A program made the position numbers and the translations under genes. DNA of 64,000 nt from Alistipes provencensis (lineage in GTDB: Bacteria > Bacteroidota > Bacteroidia > Bacteroidales > Rikenellaceae), in assembly GCF_900083545.1 (NCBI RefSeq), contig NZ_LT559262.1, positions 3,724,834-3,788,833 of the forward strand. Direction: 5' to 3'. This document shows positions 53,670-62,537 of the stretch, one piece after another; position 1 is the stretch's first letter, and each line of letters opens with the position of its first letter. The notes under the pieces were generated by a model. That model was not told where the DNA came from, made no database searches, and saw nothing but the letters and a program-made list of their open reading frames with translations.

Positions 53670-55199
53670 ATGAATAAAACATTCAACACCTTTCTCTTCG
53701 CTGCGGGATGCCTTCTGGCTGCCGCAGCCTGTACCGACGACACGACCGGCGGCGAACCCTCGGGCAAACCCGGCCACAACGACAAGCCCGAGTACAGTTA
53801 CTCGGCCGTCGAATACCGCAAAATCCAGAGCGGCAGTTTCAAGCCGTGGACCACGGCCGACGCCACGGAAACCCGCACGGTCAAGGGCATGAACTGGTTC
53901 TCGCCCGTGGACGGACACGTCGAAACGGCGTGGGGCGGCCGTCTCGATTACGGCGAACCCGCCTCCGTGACGGGCACCGAAGGCTACTTCCGCGTGGGCA
54001 AGGCCGACGGACGCTGGTATTTCCTCGACCCGGACGGCGGCGCCGTCATCCTGCACGGCACGCAGCACGTCCGTCCCGGCACCTCGGCCGAACACGCCGC
54101 GTCGTTCAACAGCAAATTCGGCAGCAACGCCAAGTGGAGCGCCGAGACGGGCGCGATGCTCGCTTCCTACGGCTTCAACTACATTTCCTACGGCTCGAAC
54201 CGCATCGAGCGCTTCCCGGACGACATGCGCGAAAGCCTGCTCAATCCCGGCAAGCGCAAGATGGCCTATGCCGAGAACCTCTACCTGCTGCGCACCTTCA
54301 TGTGGGACATGACCGCCAACTTGGGCTATGCGTTCGAGGACGGCACCTACAACCGCCTCGTGCTGGCTTTCGAGCCCACGTTCCAGAGCTATGTCGAGAA
54401 CCTCGCCCGCGAGAAATGCGCCCTGTTCGCCGGAGACAAACATTTCGTGGGTTACTACCTCGACAACGAGCTGCCTTTCGTGGCCTATGAGAACGCCGAC
54501 GCCGTGAAAGGCATCGAGCTGAAACATTTCCTCTCCCTGCCCGACAAATACAAGGGCGCGCGCGACTTCGCCGAAGCGTTCATGGCGCAGGAGGGCATCG
54601 CCTCGGCGGACGCCATCACCAAGGCCCACCGCGAGAAATTCCGCTCGGCGGTGGCCGACCACTATTTCAAGGTCACGAGCGAGGCCGTCCGCAAGGCCGA
54701 CCCGCAGCACCTGATCCTCGGCTCGCGCCTCCACGACTGGAGCAAATACACGCAGGGCATCGTCGAAGCCTGCGCCCGCTACTGCGACGTGGTGTCGGTC
54801 AACTACTACGCCCGCTGGCAGCCCGAACCCGACTTCATGGCCAACCTCGCCGTGTGGTGCGGCAACAAACCGTTCATCGTCACGGAGTTCTACGTCAAGG
54901 GCGCCGACGCCAATTACAAGGGCCGCGACTACGCCAACACCGACGGCGGCGGATGGCTCGTGCGCACGCAGAAGAACCGCGGAGAGTTCTACCAGAACTT
55001 CTGCCTGCGGCTGCTCGAAACGCGCAACTGCGCCGGGTGGATGCACTTCGAATACAACGACGGCTACGGCGGCACGGCCGATTCGAACAAAGGTCTCGTA
55101 TCGGTGGAGTACAGCCCCTACACCGACTACCTGAACATGGCCAAGGAGCTTCACACCAACCTCTACCCGCTGGCCTCCTACTACGATTCGGAGCGCTGA
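53670..55199 (+). CDS. Agarase-like glycoside hydrolase lipoprotein
   Basis: Lipoprotein with Cys21 (LLAAAACTDD) and a (beta/alpha)8-type catalytic domain of the GH-A kind: FRVGKADGRWYFLDPDGGAV, HFVGYYLDNELPF (likely acid/base Glu), LGSRLHDWS, DVVSVNYYARW, and NKPFIVTEFYVKGAD (likely nucleophile Glu), ending with GWMHFEYNDGYGGTADSNKG. These motifs resemble proteins annotated as beta-agarases (GH50-like), but no tight family match can be claimed. 509 aa. Last gene of the PUL operon. It may be the endo- or exo-beta-galactanase-like member of the locus; a marine-type agarose substrate is not implied. Confidence 0.7.
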   Translation: MNKTFNTFLFAAGCLLAAAACTDDTTGGEPSGKPGHNDKPEYSYSAVEYRKIQSGSFKPWTTADATETRTVKGMNWFSPVDGHVETAWGGRLDYGEPASVTGTEGYFRVGKADGRWYFLDPDGGAVILHGTQHVRPGTSAEHAASFNSKFGSNAKWSAETGAMLASYGFNYISYGSNRIERFPDDMRESLLNPGKRKMAYAENLYLLRTFMWDMTANLGYAFEDGTYNRLVLAFEPTFQSYVENLAREKCALFAGDKHFVGYYLDNELPFVAYENADAVKGIELKHFLSLPDKYKGARDFAEAFMAQEGIASADAITKAHREKFRSAVADHYFKVTSEAVRKADPQHLILGSRLHDWSKYTQGIVEACARYCDVVSVNYYARWQPEPDFMANLAVWCGNKPFIVTEFYVKGADANYKGRDYANTDGGGWLVRTQKNRGEFYQNFCLRLLETRNCAGWMHFEYNDGYGGTADSNKGLVSVEYSPYTDYLNMAKELHTNLYPLASYYDSER

Positions 55200-55262
55200 A
55201 ACCAGCCCCGACCGTGAACCCCTGCGCCGACCGGAATCCCGCCAACATCCCGCAGGATTCCG

Positions 55263-55285
55263 GTTAGCGTAATTCCGGACCTAAC
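55263..55285 (+). promoter_or_regulatory. Putative XylR operator, distal site
   Basis: GTTAGCGTA, 5 bases, GGACCTAAC: outer arms GTTAG/CTAAC are inverted, in the same 9-5-9 frame as the sites at 55342 and 38721. Confidence 0.55.
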
Positions 55286-55341
55286 ACGGCCGCCCCATAA
55301 TCGGCCCTCAGTCTTTCTGGCAGGCACTTTGCAGCGGCATG

Positions 55342-55368
55342 GTTAGCGTATAAAATACGATAAGTTTG
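55342..55368 (+). promoter_or_regulatory. Putative XylR operator overlapping the xylR promoter
   Basis: Dyad GTTAGCGTA, TAAAA, TACGATAAG (55342-55364; 7 of 9 positions inverted) overlaps the -7 box TAAGTTTG at 55361-55368. Binding here would block transcription of xylR-xylB-xylA-xylE. The ATG lies 53 bases downstream of the -7 box. Confidence 0.65.
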
Positions 55369-55420
55369 GATTTGCCCTTGCGAATGGATAATTTTACAAT
55401 CGTAACCTAAACCCGCGACC

Positions 55421-56167
55421 ATGTCTATTCAGATGAACCAATCGCTGTCGGTCGACTGTGCCGTCTTCGGTTTCAACGGAAAATCGCTCAAGGTGCTGCT
55501 CATCGAGCGGCGCTACTACAAGCCCGACACCCGCCTCGACAAGCTCAAGCTGCCGGGGGCGATGATCCTCGAGAACGAGACGCTGCCCGAAGCCGCCTAC
55601 CGTGTCCTCGAAGAGGCCACGGGACTCAAGAACGTCTACCTGAAACAGATGGACATCTTCTCCGACCCCAAGCGCGTGGCCGGCGAGGAGCTGGAGTGGA
55701 TCAACCGCTACCACGGCATCCAGACCGACCGCGTGGTCACCGTCGGTTACTATGCGCTGGTGAAGCTCGACAGCCGCACCATCGCCTACACCACGGCCAA
55801 GGGAGCCCAGTGGGTCGACGTGGATTCGATCCAACGGCTGGCCATGGACCACAAGGCGATCCTTTCGGCGGCCCTCACGGTGCTGTGCCGCGAGATGCTG
55901 CAATCGCCGGTGGCCTTCGAGCTGCTGCCGCGCAAATTCACGATCCGCGCCCTGCAAAACCTCTACAGCGCCGTGCTGGGCATCGACATCGACAACCGCA
56001 ATTTCCGCAAAAAGATACTGGCCTCGGGCTTCCTGACCCCCACCGCCGAGAAGGAGCAGGGCGTGGCCCACAAACCCGCGCAGTACTACACCTTCAACAA
56101 GAACGCCTACAAGAAGGCCCTGAAGGAGAAGCTGAAGCTGGGATTTATCAATAACTGGAGGTATTAA
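55421..56167 (+). CDS. xylR: Nudix-related transcriptional regulator (XylR/AraR/NrtR type)
   Basis: Sugar-responsive repressor built on a Nudix fold plus C-terminal winged helix. Residues 46-69 align with the Nudix box but the catalytic REUXEE is degenerate (R61 VLEEA T G L), so it should bind a ligand rather than hydrolyse one. The C-terminal part (FTIRALQNLYSAVLGIDIDN, FRKKILASGFL) is the NrtR-type wHTH. 248 aa. Order regulator-xylulokinase-xylose isomerase-symporter is the one I know from Bacteroides xylose operons, and AraR there is a Nudix-like regulator too. A dyad overlaps its own promoter. Effector xylose or xylulose is inferred. The ATG at 55421 is used; MNQSLSV at 55433 is an alternative. 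Confidence 0.88.
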   Translation: MSIQMNQSLSVDCAVFGFNGKSLKVLLIERRYYKPDTRLDKLKLPGAMILENETLPEAAYRVLEEATGLKNVYLKQMDIFSDPKRVAGEELEWINRYHGIQTDRVVTVGYYALVKLDSRTIAYTTAKGAQWVDVDSIQRLAMDHKAILSAALTVLCREMLQSPVAFELLPRKFTIRALQNLYSAVLGIDIDNRNFRKKILASGFLTPTAEKEQGVAHKPAQYYTFNKNAYKKALKEKLKLGFINNWRY

Positions 56168-56213
56168 AAAAGTAGTTACCGCTTGTATTCCGGTTGACAA
56201 TCCGGGTGCGTCG

Positions 56214-56380
56214 CGACAAGCCCCTCCCGAGGGCCGTTTAAAAAACGGCTTAAAAAAAGAGGAAGCGCGGAAGCGGGTCTGATACTCAACGCCGGGGCAC
56301 CGCCTATAAAGCCCGGCTTTTAGCCGGGTCAGACTTGCAAACGACGCCGAAGGCGGCGAGAACAGCAATCGAAAGCGAGA
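56214..56380 (-). repeat. Split copy of the family A repeat with an inserted palindrome (copy 4)
   Basis: 56214-56231 (GACAAGCCCCTCCCGAG side) and 56326-56380 (GGGTCAGACTTGCAAACGAC, GCCGAAGGCGGC) are the two ends of a family A repeat. Between them about 95 bases carry other hairpins, including GGCCGTTTAAAAAACGGC and AGCCCGGCTTTTAGCCGGG (family B-like). It fills the 240-base gap between xylR and xylB. Confidence 0.65.
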
Positions 56381-56407
56381 TACGATAGATAAAAGTACAT
56401 AACAACT

Positions 56408-57892
56408 ATGAAAAGTTTAGGCATAGACATAGGTTCATCGTCGGTCAAGGTGTCGCTGCTGGACATCCCGACGGGCGAATGCGTGGCCTCGGCCACCAAT
56501 CCCGCGGCCGAAATGCCCATCGACGCCCTGCAGGGCGGCTGGGCCGAACAGGACCCCGAAATGTGGTGGCACTACGTCCGCGAGGGCATCCGGCAGATCG
56601 CCGTGAAACACCCCATGCGCGAAGTCGCGGCCATCGGCATCACCTACCAGATGCACGGTCTCGTGGCGCTCTCCGAGGAGGGCGAGCCGCTGCGCAAATC
56701 GATCATCTGGTGCGATTCCCGGGCCGTCGGGATCGGCGCCGAGGCCCTCGAAGGCATCGGCCGGGAGTTCTGCCTCGAACACACCCTCAATTCGCCGGGC
56801 AACTTCACCGTGTCGAAACTCGCGTGGGTCAAGCGCAACGAGCCCGAAACGTTTGCCAAGGTCTACAAATTCATGCTTCCGGGCGACTACATCGCCTACC
56901 GCCTTTCGGGACGGATGTCCACGAGCATCAGCGGCCTTTCGGAGCAGATCCTCTGGGACTTCAAGGAAGAGCGCCGCGCGGACTTCGTGGCCGACTGGTA
57001 CGGCATTCCCCACACGATGATCCCCGACGCCGACGTCTCGATCGGCATTCAGTCGCACACCGACGCCGCCACGGAACGCGAGCTGGGCATCCCGGCCGGC
57101 ACGCCCATCTCCTACCGTGCGGGCGACCAGCCCAACAACGCCTTCTCGCTCAACGTCCTAGAGGCGGGCGAGGTGGCCGCTACGGGCGGCACGAGCGGCG
57201 TGGTCTACGGTGTCGTCGACACCCCGAAGGCCGACCCGCAATCGCGCGTCAACACCTTCGTCCACGTCAACCACACGGCCGAAAAGCCCCGCTACGGCAT
57301 CCTGCTCTGCATCAACGGCACGGGCATCATGAACTCGTGGATGCGCCGCAACGTCACGCAGCAGACGATGGACTATGCGGCGATGAACCGCTTGGCAGCG
57401 AGTGTCCCGGCGGGTTCCGAGGGGCTGCTGGTCATCCCCTTCGGCAACGGCGCCGAGCGGGTGCTCGAAAACCGTTACACGGGAGCCGGGATCGTCAACA
57501 TCGACCTCAACCGCCACACCACGGCGCACATCCTCCGCGCCGCGCAGGAGGGCATCGCCTACTCGTTCCGCTACGGCATCGACATCATGCGGGGGCTGGG
57601 GCTCTCGCCCGACGTCATCCGCGCCGGGCAGGCCAACCTGTTCCTCTCGCCGCTGTTCCGGCAGACGCTCTCGACGCTCACCGGGGCCCGCATCGAACTG
57701 TTCAACACCGACGGGGCACTGGGTGCGGCACGCGGTGCGGCGCTGGGCGCGGGACTTTACAAGACCCGCGAAGAGGCTTTCGCCTCGCTCCGCCGGCTGG
57801 AGGTCGTGAAACCCGTCGAGGCCGACCGCGAAGCCCTCGAAGCGGGATACCGCGCGTGGGTCGCAGAAATCGAATCGAAACTCAACAAATAA
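56408..57892 (+). CDS. xylB: Xylulokinase (FGGY family)
   Basis: Phosphorylates D-xylulose to xylulose 5-phosphate for the pentose phosphate pathway. N-terminal phosphate motif LGIDIGSSSVKVSLLD, substrate-binding MHGLVALSEEGEPLRKSIIW and CDSRA, catalytic Asp in RAGDQPNNAFSLNV, adenosine-binding ATGGTSGVVYG, and the C-terminal NTDGALGAARGAALGAGLY (FGGY signature 2). 494 aa. It lies between xylR and xylA, all rightward. Confidence 0.95.
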   Translation: MKSLGIDIGSSSVKVSLLDIPTGECVASATNPAAEMPIDALQGGWAEQDPEMWWHYVREGIRQIAVKHPMREVAAIGITYQMHGLVALSEEGEPLRKSIIWCDSRAVGIGAEALEGIGREFCLEHTLNSPGNFTVSKLAWVKRNEPETFAKVYKFMLPGDYIAYRLSGRMSTSISGLSEQILWDFKEERRADFVADWYGIPHTMIPDADVSIGIQSHTDAATERELGIPAGTPISYRAGDQPNNAFSLNVLEAGEVAATGGTSGVVYGVVDTPKADPQSRVNTFVHVNHTAEKPRYGILLCINGTGIMNSWMRRNVTQQTMDYAAMNRLAASVPAGSEGLLVIPFGNGAERVLENRYTGAGIVNIDLNRHTTAHILRAAQEGIAYSFRYGIDIMRGLGLSPDVIRAGQANLFLSPLFRQTLSTLTGARIELFNTDGALGAARGAALGAGLYKTREEAFASLRRLEVVKPVEADREALEAGYRAWVAEIESKLNK

Positions 57893-57913
57893 ACCAAAAA
57901 AAACGACAAAATC

Positions 57914-59227
57914 ATGGCAACAACAAACTACTTTCCCACGGTGGAAAAGATCAAATTCGAAGGCAAGGATTCGAAAAACCCGATGGCGTTCCGCTACTAC
58001 GATCCCGAAAAGGTCGTGAAGGGCAAAAAGATGAAGGACTGGTTCAAATTCTCGATGGCATGGTGGCACACCCTCTGCGCCGAGGGCGGCGACCAGTTCG
58101 GCGGCGGCACCAAGACCTTCCCGTGGAACGCGGCGGCATGCCCCGTCGAGCGCGCCAAGGCCAAGATGGACGCGGGCTTCGAGTTCATGCAGAAGATGGG
58201 CATCGAATACTACTGCTTCCACGACGTGGACCTCGTGGACGAGGCCGCCACGGTCGAGGAGTATGAGAAGAATCTCAAGGAGATCGTCGCCTATGCCAAG
58301 CAGAAGCAGGCCGAGACCGGCATCAAACTGCTGTGGGGCACGGCCAACGTCTTCGGACACGCCCGCTACATGAACGGCGCCTCGACCAACCCCGATTTCG
58401 ACGCCGCGGCCCGCGCCATGCTACAAATCAAAAACGCCATCGACGCCACGATCGAGCTGGGCGGCGAGAACTACGTCTTCTGGGGCGGCCGCGAAGGTTA
58501 CATGTCGCTGCTGAACACCGACATGAAGCGCGAGAAGGAGCACATGGCCACGATGCTCCGTATGGCCCGCGACTACGCCCGTTCGAAGGGTTTCAAGGGC
58601 AACTTCCTGATCGAGCCCAAGCCGATGGAGCCGATGAAGCACCAGTACGACGTCGACACGGAGACCGTGATCGGCTTCCTGCGCGCCCACGGTCTCGACA
58701 AGGACTTCAAGGTCAACATCGAGGTCAACCACGCCACGCTGGCCGGCCACACGTTCGAGCACGAGTTGCAGTGCGCCGTCGATGCCGGCATGCTGGGTTC
58801 GATCGACGCCAACCGCGGCGACTACCAGAACGGCTGGGACACCGACCAGTTCCCGATCGACCTCTACGAGATGGTGCAGGCCATGATGGTCATCGTCCGC
58901 GGCGGCGGCCTTCAGGGCGGCGGCACGAACTTCGACGCCAAGACCCGCCGCAACTCGACGGACCTCGAGGACATCTTCATCGCCCACATCGCCGCGATGG
59001 ACATCATGGCCCGCGCGCTGCTGATCGCCGCCGACATCCTCGACAACTCGCCTTACCAGAAGATGCTCTCGGAGCGTTACGCCTCCTATGACAAGGGCGA
59101 AGGCAAGTCCTTCGAAGAGGGCAAACTCACGCTCGAGCAGGCTGCCGACTACGCCCGCAAGCACGAACCCGTGCAGCACAGCGGCAAGCAGGAGCTCTAC
59201 GAAGCGATCGTAAATATGTATATCTAA
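57914..59227 (+). CDS. xylA: Xylose isomerase
   Basis: Interconverts D-xylose and D-xylulose (EC 5.3.1.5), class II enzyme. Catalytic His103 in [20 protein letters not shown], the Mg/Mn ligands in [33 protein letters not shown] and [20 protein letters not shown]. 437 aa, as in E. coli and Bacteroides. Starts 21 bases after xylB, so co-transcribed. No signal of truncation. Confidence 0.98.
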   Translation: MATTNYFPTVEKIKFEGKDSKNPMAFRYYDPEKVVKGKKMKDWFKFSMAWWHTLCAEGGDQFGGGTKTFPWNAAACPVERAKAKMDAGFEFMQKMGIEYYCFHDVDLVDEAATVEEYEKNLKEIVAYAKQKQAETGIKLLWGTANVFGHARYMNGASTNPDFDAAARAMLQIKNAIDATIELGGENYVFWGGREGYMSLLNTDMKREKEHMATMLRMARDYARSKGFKGNFLIEPKPMEPMKHQYDVDTETVIGFLRAHGLDKDFKVNIEVNHATLAGHTFEHELQCAVDAGMLGSIDANRGDYQNGWDTDQFPIDLYEMVQAMMVIVRGGGLQGGGTNFDAKTRRNSTDLEDIFIAHIAAMDIMARALLIAADILDNSPYQKMLSERYASYDKGEGKSFEEGKLTLEQAADYARKHEPVQHSGKQELYEAIVNMYI

Positions 59228-59273
59228 TAAATCCGGTCTATTAACTGACCGTATTCCCGCTGCCGACTGTCGT

Positions 59274-59340
59274 ATCCGCCGCCTCCGGCGTCGTTTACAA
59301 GTCTGACCCCACCCCAAACCCCTCCCTCGGGAGGGGCTTG
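59274..59340 (+). repeat. Intergenic palindromic repeat (family A), copy 5
   Basis: GCCGCCTCCGGCGTCGTTTAC, AGTCTGACCCCACCCC and the hairpin CCCCTCCC/GGGAGGGG, almost identical to copy 2. It lies inside the operon between xylA and xylE. Confidence 0.8.
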
Positions 59341-59383
59341 GCCTGCGGGGAGGCAAATGTTCGAAATACCTAAAACCTGAAAC

Positions 59384-60826
59384 ATGACCTTAAACCAACA
59401 AACCGGCAGCCGCGCCTATCTCTTCTCCATCGTACTGGTGGCGATCATCGGCGGACTGCTCTTCGGTTACGACACGGCCGTCGTGTCGGGAGCCGAGCAG
59501 GCGCTCGACCAGTTCTTCCGGAGCGCCGCGGACTTCACCTACACGTCGTGGATGCACGGCTTCACCGCCTCGAGCGCGCTGATCGGCTGCGTCATCGGCG
59601 GCGCGATCTCGGGCCTGCTGGCCTCGCGCTTCGGGCGCAAACGCTCGCTCGTCATGGCGGCGGTGCTCTTTTTCGTCTCGGCCGTCGGCTCGTGGTGGCC
59701 CGAGAGCGGCATCCTGCCCTACGGCGAGGCATCGCTCCCGCTGCTGGTGTCGTTCAACATCTACCGCGTCATCGGCGGCATCGGCGTCGGACTCGCCTCG
59801 GCCGTCTGCCCGATGTACATCGCCGAAATCTCCCCGGCGAAGATCCGCGGCACGCTCGTCTCGTGCAACCAGTTCGCCATCATCTTCGGCATGCTGGTCG
59901 TCTATTTCGTCAACTACCTGATTCGCAACCACCTCGGCGATACGGGCGAAGCGATTCAGGCCGCAATGGTCCAGATCGGCTGGCGGCGGATGTTCCTCTC
60001 CGAAGCCTTCCCGGCGGGCGCCTTCTTCCTGCTGATCATGCTCGTTCCCGAGACCCCGCGCTTCCTCGCCCTCAAGGGCAACGACACCAAGGCTTTCTCG
60101 GTGCTCGAGCGCATCAACGGCACGGCAGAGGCCCGTTCGATCCTCGACGACATCAAGGCCACGGTACACGAAAAACGCGAAAAACTCTTCGCCTACGGCA
60201 CGGCCGTGATCGTCATCGGCGTCCTGCTCTCGTTCTTCCAGCAGGCCATCGGCATCAACGTCGTGCTCTACTACGCACCGCGCATCTTCGAGAACATGGG
60301 CGCTTCGGGCAACGTGTCGATGCTCCAGACCGTCGTCATGGGTATCGTCAACATCATCTTCACCGTCGTGGCGATCTTCACCGTCGACAAGGTGGGCCGC
60401 AAGCCGCTGCTCATCATCGGCTCGACGGGCATGATGATCGGCATGGCCGCCCTCGCGGCACTGTCGTTCACCGACACCATCGGAATCGCGGCACTCATCT
60501 TCATCATCATCTACACCGCGTCGTTCATGATGTCGTGGGGTCCGATCTGCTGGGTGCTCATCTCCGAAATCTTCCCCAACACGATCCGCTCGCAGGCCGT
60601 GGCCATCGCCGTGGCAGCCCAGTGGATTGCGAACTTCCTCGTGTCGGCGACCTTCCCGTCGCTGAGCGCATGGAGCGTGGGCGGCACCTACTGCATCTAC
60701 GCCCTGATGTCGCTGCTGTCGGCCGTCTTCGTCTGGAAGTGGGTTCCCGAAACCAAGGGCAAGACCCTCGAAGAGATGTCGACCCTGTGGAACCCGGCTA
60801 AGAGCCGGGATTTAGGAGGCGAATAG
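59384..60826 (+). CDS. xylE: D-xylose:H+ symporter (MFS sugar porter)
   Basis: Inner-membrane importer of xylose. Twelve hydrophobic segments; sugar-porter motifs GGLLFGYDTAVVSGAEQALD, SRFGRKRS, PMYIAEISPAKIRG, VPETPRFLALKG, QQAIGINVVLYYAPRI, VDKVGRKPLL and VPETKGKTLEEM. 480 aa. The last residues, NPAKSRDLGGE, are encoded by a family B palindromic repeat (60793-60816), so the natural C-terminus has been replaced or extended. Fourth gene of the xylose operon, with a family A repeat between it and xylA. Confidence 0.92.
   Translation: MTLNQQTGSRAYLFSIVLVAIIGGLLFGYDTAVVSGAEQALDQFFRSAADFTYTSWMHGFTASSALIGCVIGGAISGLLASRFGRKRSLVMAAVLFFVSAVGSWWPESGILPYGEASLPLLVSFNIYRVIGGIGVGLASAVCPMYIAEISPAKIRGTLVSCNQFAIIFGMLVVYFVNYLIRNHLGDTGEAIQAAMVQIGWRRMFLSEAFPAGAFFLLIMLVPETPRFLALKGNDTKAFSVLERINGTAEARSILDDIKATVHEKREKLFAYGTAVIVIGVLLSFFQQAIGINVVLYYAPRIFENMGASGNVSMLQTVVMGIVNIIFTVVAIFTVDKVGRKPLLIIGSTGMMIGMAALAALSFTDTIGIAALIFIIIYTASFMMSWGPICWVLISEIFPNTIRSQAVAIAVAAQWIANFLVSATFPSLSAWSVGGTYCIYALMSLLSAVFVWKWVPETKGKTLEEMSTLWNPAKSRDLGGE
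60793..60816 (+). repeat. Family B palindromic repeat overlapping the xylE 3' end
   Basis: CCCGGCTAAGAGCCGGGA + TTTAGG, identical over 24 bases to 8953-8976. It is read as part of the xylE coding sequence. Confidence 0.8.
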
Positions 60827-60917
60827 AGGATCAGCGTTTAATATCCGGTTCTGCGCTCCCGAGCTTAAGAAGCCCGTTTTAGGGGCTAACAGGCCTCCGA
60901 ACACCCCCGTTACACAG

Positions 60918-60960
60918 TTACAGCCGTTACATAGGGCATTCACCCTTGTAACGGCTGTAA
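60918..60960. terminator. Bidirectional hairpin between xylE and the antiporter gene
   Basis: 14-bp perfect stem TTACAGCCGTTACA / TGTAACGGCTGTAA around a 15-base loop, at the centre of a larger inverted-repeat arrangement (arms near 60793-60865 and 60965-61040). Confidence 0.75.
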
Positions 60961-61015
60961 TTTATAACGCTCCGGGCGCAGAACCGGACGAGAGCGCTCC
61001 GAAATAACCGTCGCC

Positions 61016-61040
61016 CCCTAAATCCCGGCTCTTAGCCGAG
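61016..61040 (-). repeat. Family B palindromic repeat overlapping the antiporter stop codon
   Basis: Minus strand CTCGGCTAAGAGCCGGGA then TTTAGG. The TAA inside GGCTAAGAG is the antiporter's stop codon. Inverted relative to 60793-60816. Confidence 0.75.
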
Positions 61041-62528
61041 TTTCATCACGTCGTCGATGCCCATGTCCTTATAGGTGGACTCGAGCTCCTCGCCGCGGTC
61101 CGAAATGACCAACAGTTTGTCGCCCAGATGCAGTTCCGTTTTGCCCTGCGGCACGAAATACTCGCCCTCGCGGCAAACCATCATCACCAGCGTGTTCTCG
61201 GGCAGGGTGATGTCCTTGAGCGTATGCCCGGTGTCGAGCATCGACTCGTTGACCTCGACCTCCGTGAGTACCGATTTCATGTCCTCGTGGATATCGACGC
61301 TGAACGCCGACTCCCGCTCCTCGTAAGCCAGTCCCAGCATATTGGCCATGCCGCTCACGGTGGTGCCCTGCACCACGAGCGAGATGATCGTCGAGAGGAA
61401 GACCACGTTGAACAGCAGTCCGGCCTGCTCGACATTGGCCATCATCGGATAGATGGCGAAGAGGATCGGCACGGCGCCGCGCAGACCCACCCACGAGACA
61501 TAGAGCCGCGCCTTGGTGGTGAAGCGCCGGAAAGGCAGCAGACAGGCAAAGACCGTGACGGGACGCGCCACGAGAATCATGAACGCACCGACGGCACAGC
61601 CCAGAATCAGCACCTCGGGACGGAACAGTTCGTCGCTGTTGACGAAAAGTCCCAGCGTGAGGAACATCACGATCTGCATCAGCCAAGTGAAACCGTCGAA
61701 AAAGACCGTCAGCGACCGTTTTTGCGTCAGTTTATGGTTGCCCACGACCAGACCCGCCAGATAAACGGCCAGATAACCGTTGCCCTTGATGAGGTCGGTG
61801 AAGGCGAAAGCGAAGAAGATGAAGGCCAGCAGCAGCACCGAATAGAGCGAGTGGTTGGCCAGATTGATCTTGTTGATCGTCCACACCGCCAGCCGGCCGA
61901 TCAGGTAACCCGACAAGGCTCCGACAACCATCTGGATCACGAAATAGACGATGCTCATGCCCATGCCGACATCCCCCGAGGTGTTGGTCACAATGCCGAT
62001 CAGCAGGATCGTAAGCATGTAGGCCATCGGGTCGTTCGAGCCGCTCTCCAACTCCAGCAGCGGGCGGAGGTGTTGTTTGAGCCCCTGTTTCTTGCTTCGC
62101 AGGATGGAGAACACCGACGCGGAGTCGGTCGAAGACATCGTGGAAGCGAGCAGCAGGGCCAGCGGAAAGGAGATTTCCAGTCCGATCCACGGCGCGATGA
62201 GCCAGACGAAGCCCGCCAGCACAACGGCCGTCATCACCACCCCCACCGTGGCCAGCACGACGCCGGGCCCGATGATGGGTTTTATCTCCTGAAAGGAGGT
62301 ATCCATACCGCCCGTGAAGAGGATGATGCAGAGGGCGATCATGCCCACGAACTGCGTCATGTCGACCGAGCGGTACGAGATGAAGTTCAGACCGAACAAC
62401 ATGCCCACTCCCAAAAAGAGCAGCAACGCCGGGGCGCCGAAACGATAGGCGACCTTACCGGCCATCACCGCCACGAAGAGCAGCAGAGCGCCGACCAATA
62501 CTACATTTTCACCACTGATGTCTATCAT
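61032..62528 (-). CDS. Potassium/proton antiporter (CPA1, CvrA/NhaP2-like)
   Basis: Inner-membrane cation/proton antiporter. About 12 hydrophobic helices over residues 5-400 with NhaP/CPA1 features: LCIILFTGGMDTSFQEIKPI, STMSSTDSASVFSILRSKKQ and LLELESGSNDPMAYMLTI (the SND motif), WVGLRGAVPILFAIYP. The C-terminal 90 residues form an RCK_C/TrkA_C domain (TLKDITLPENTLVMMVCREG, GDKLLVISD), typical of CvrA-type proteins that export K+. 498 aa. It starts 9 bases after a small membrane protein gene, probably in one operon. Its stop codon lies in a palindromic repeat. Confidence 0.92.
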   Translation of the reverse strand: MIDISGENVVLVGALLLFVAVMAGKVAYRFGAPALLLFLGVGMLFGLNFISYRSVDMTQFVGMIALCIILFTGGMDTSFQEIKPIIGPGVVLATVGVVMTAVVLAGFVWLIAPWIGLEISFPLALLLASTMSSTDSASVFSILRSKKQGLKQHLRPLLELESGSNDPMAYMLTILLIGIVTNTSGDVGMGMSIVYFVIQMVVGALSGYLIGRLAVWTINKINLANHSLYSVLLLAFIFFAFAFTDLIKGNGYLAVYLAGLVVGNHKLTQKRSLTVFFDGFTWLMQIVMFLTLGLFVNSDELFRPEVLILGCAVGAFMILVARPVTVFACLLPFRRFTTKARLYVSWVGLRGAVPILFAIYPMMANVEQAGLLFNVVFLSTIISLVVQGTTVSGMANMLGLAYEERESAFSVDIHEDMKSVLTEVEVNESMLDTGHTLKDITLPENTLVMMVCREGEYFVPQGKTELHLGDKLLVISDRGEELESTYKDMGIDDVMKLG

Positions 62529-62537
62529 TCTGTATCT

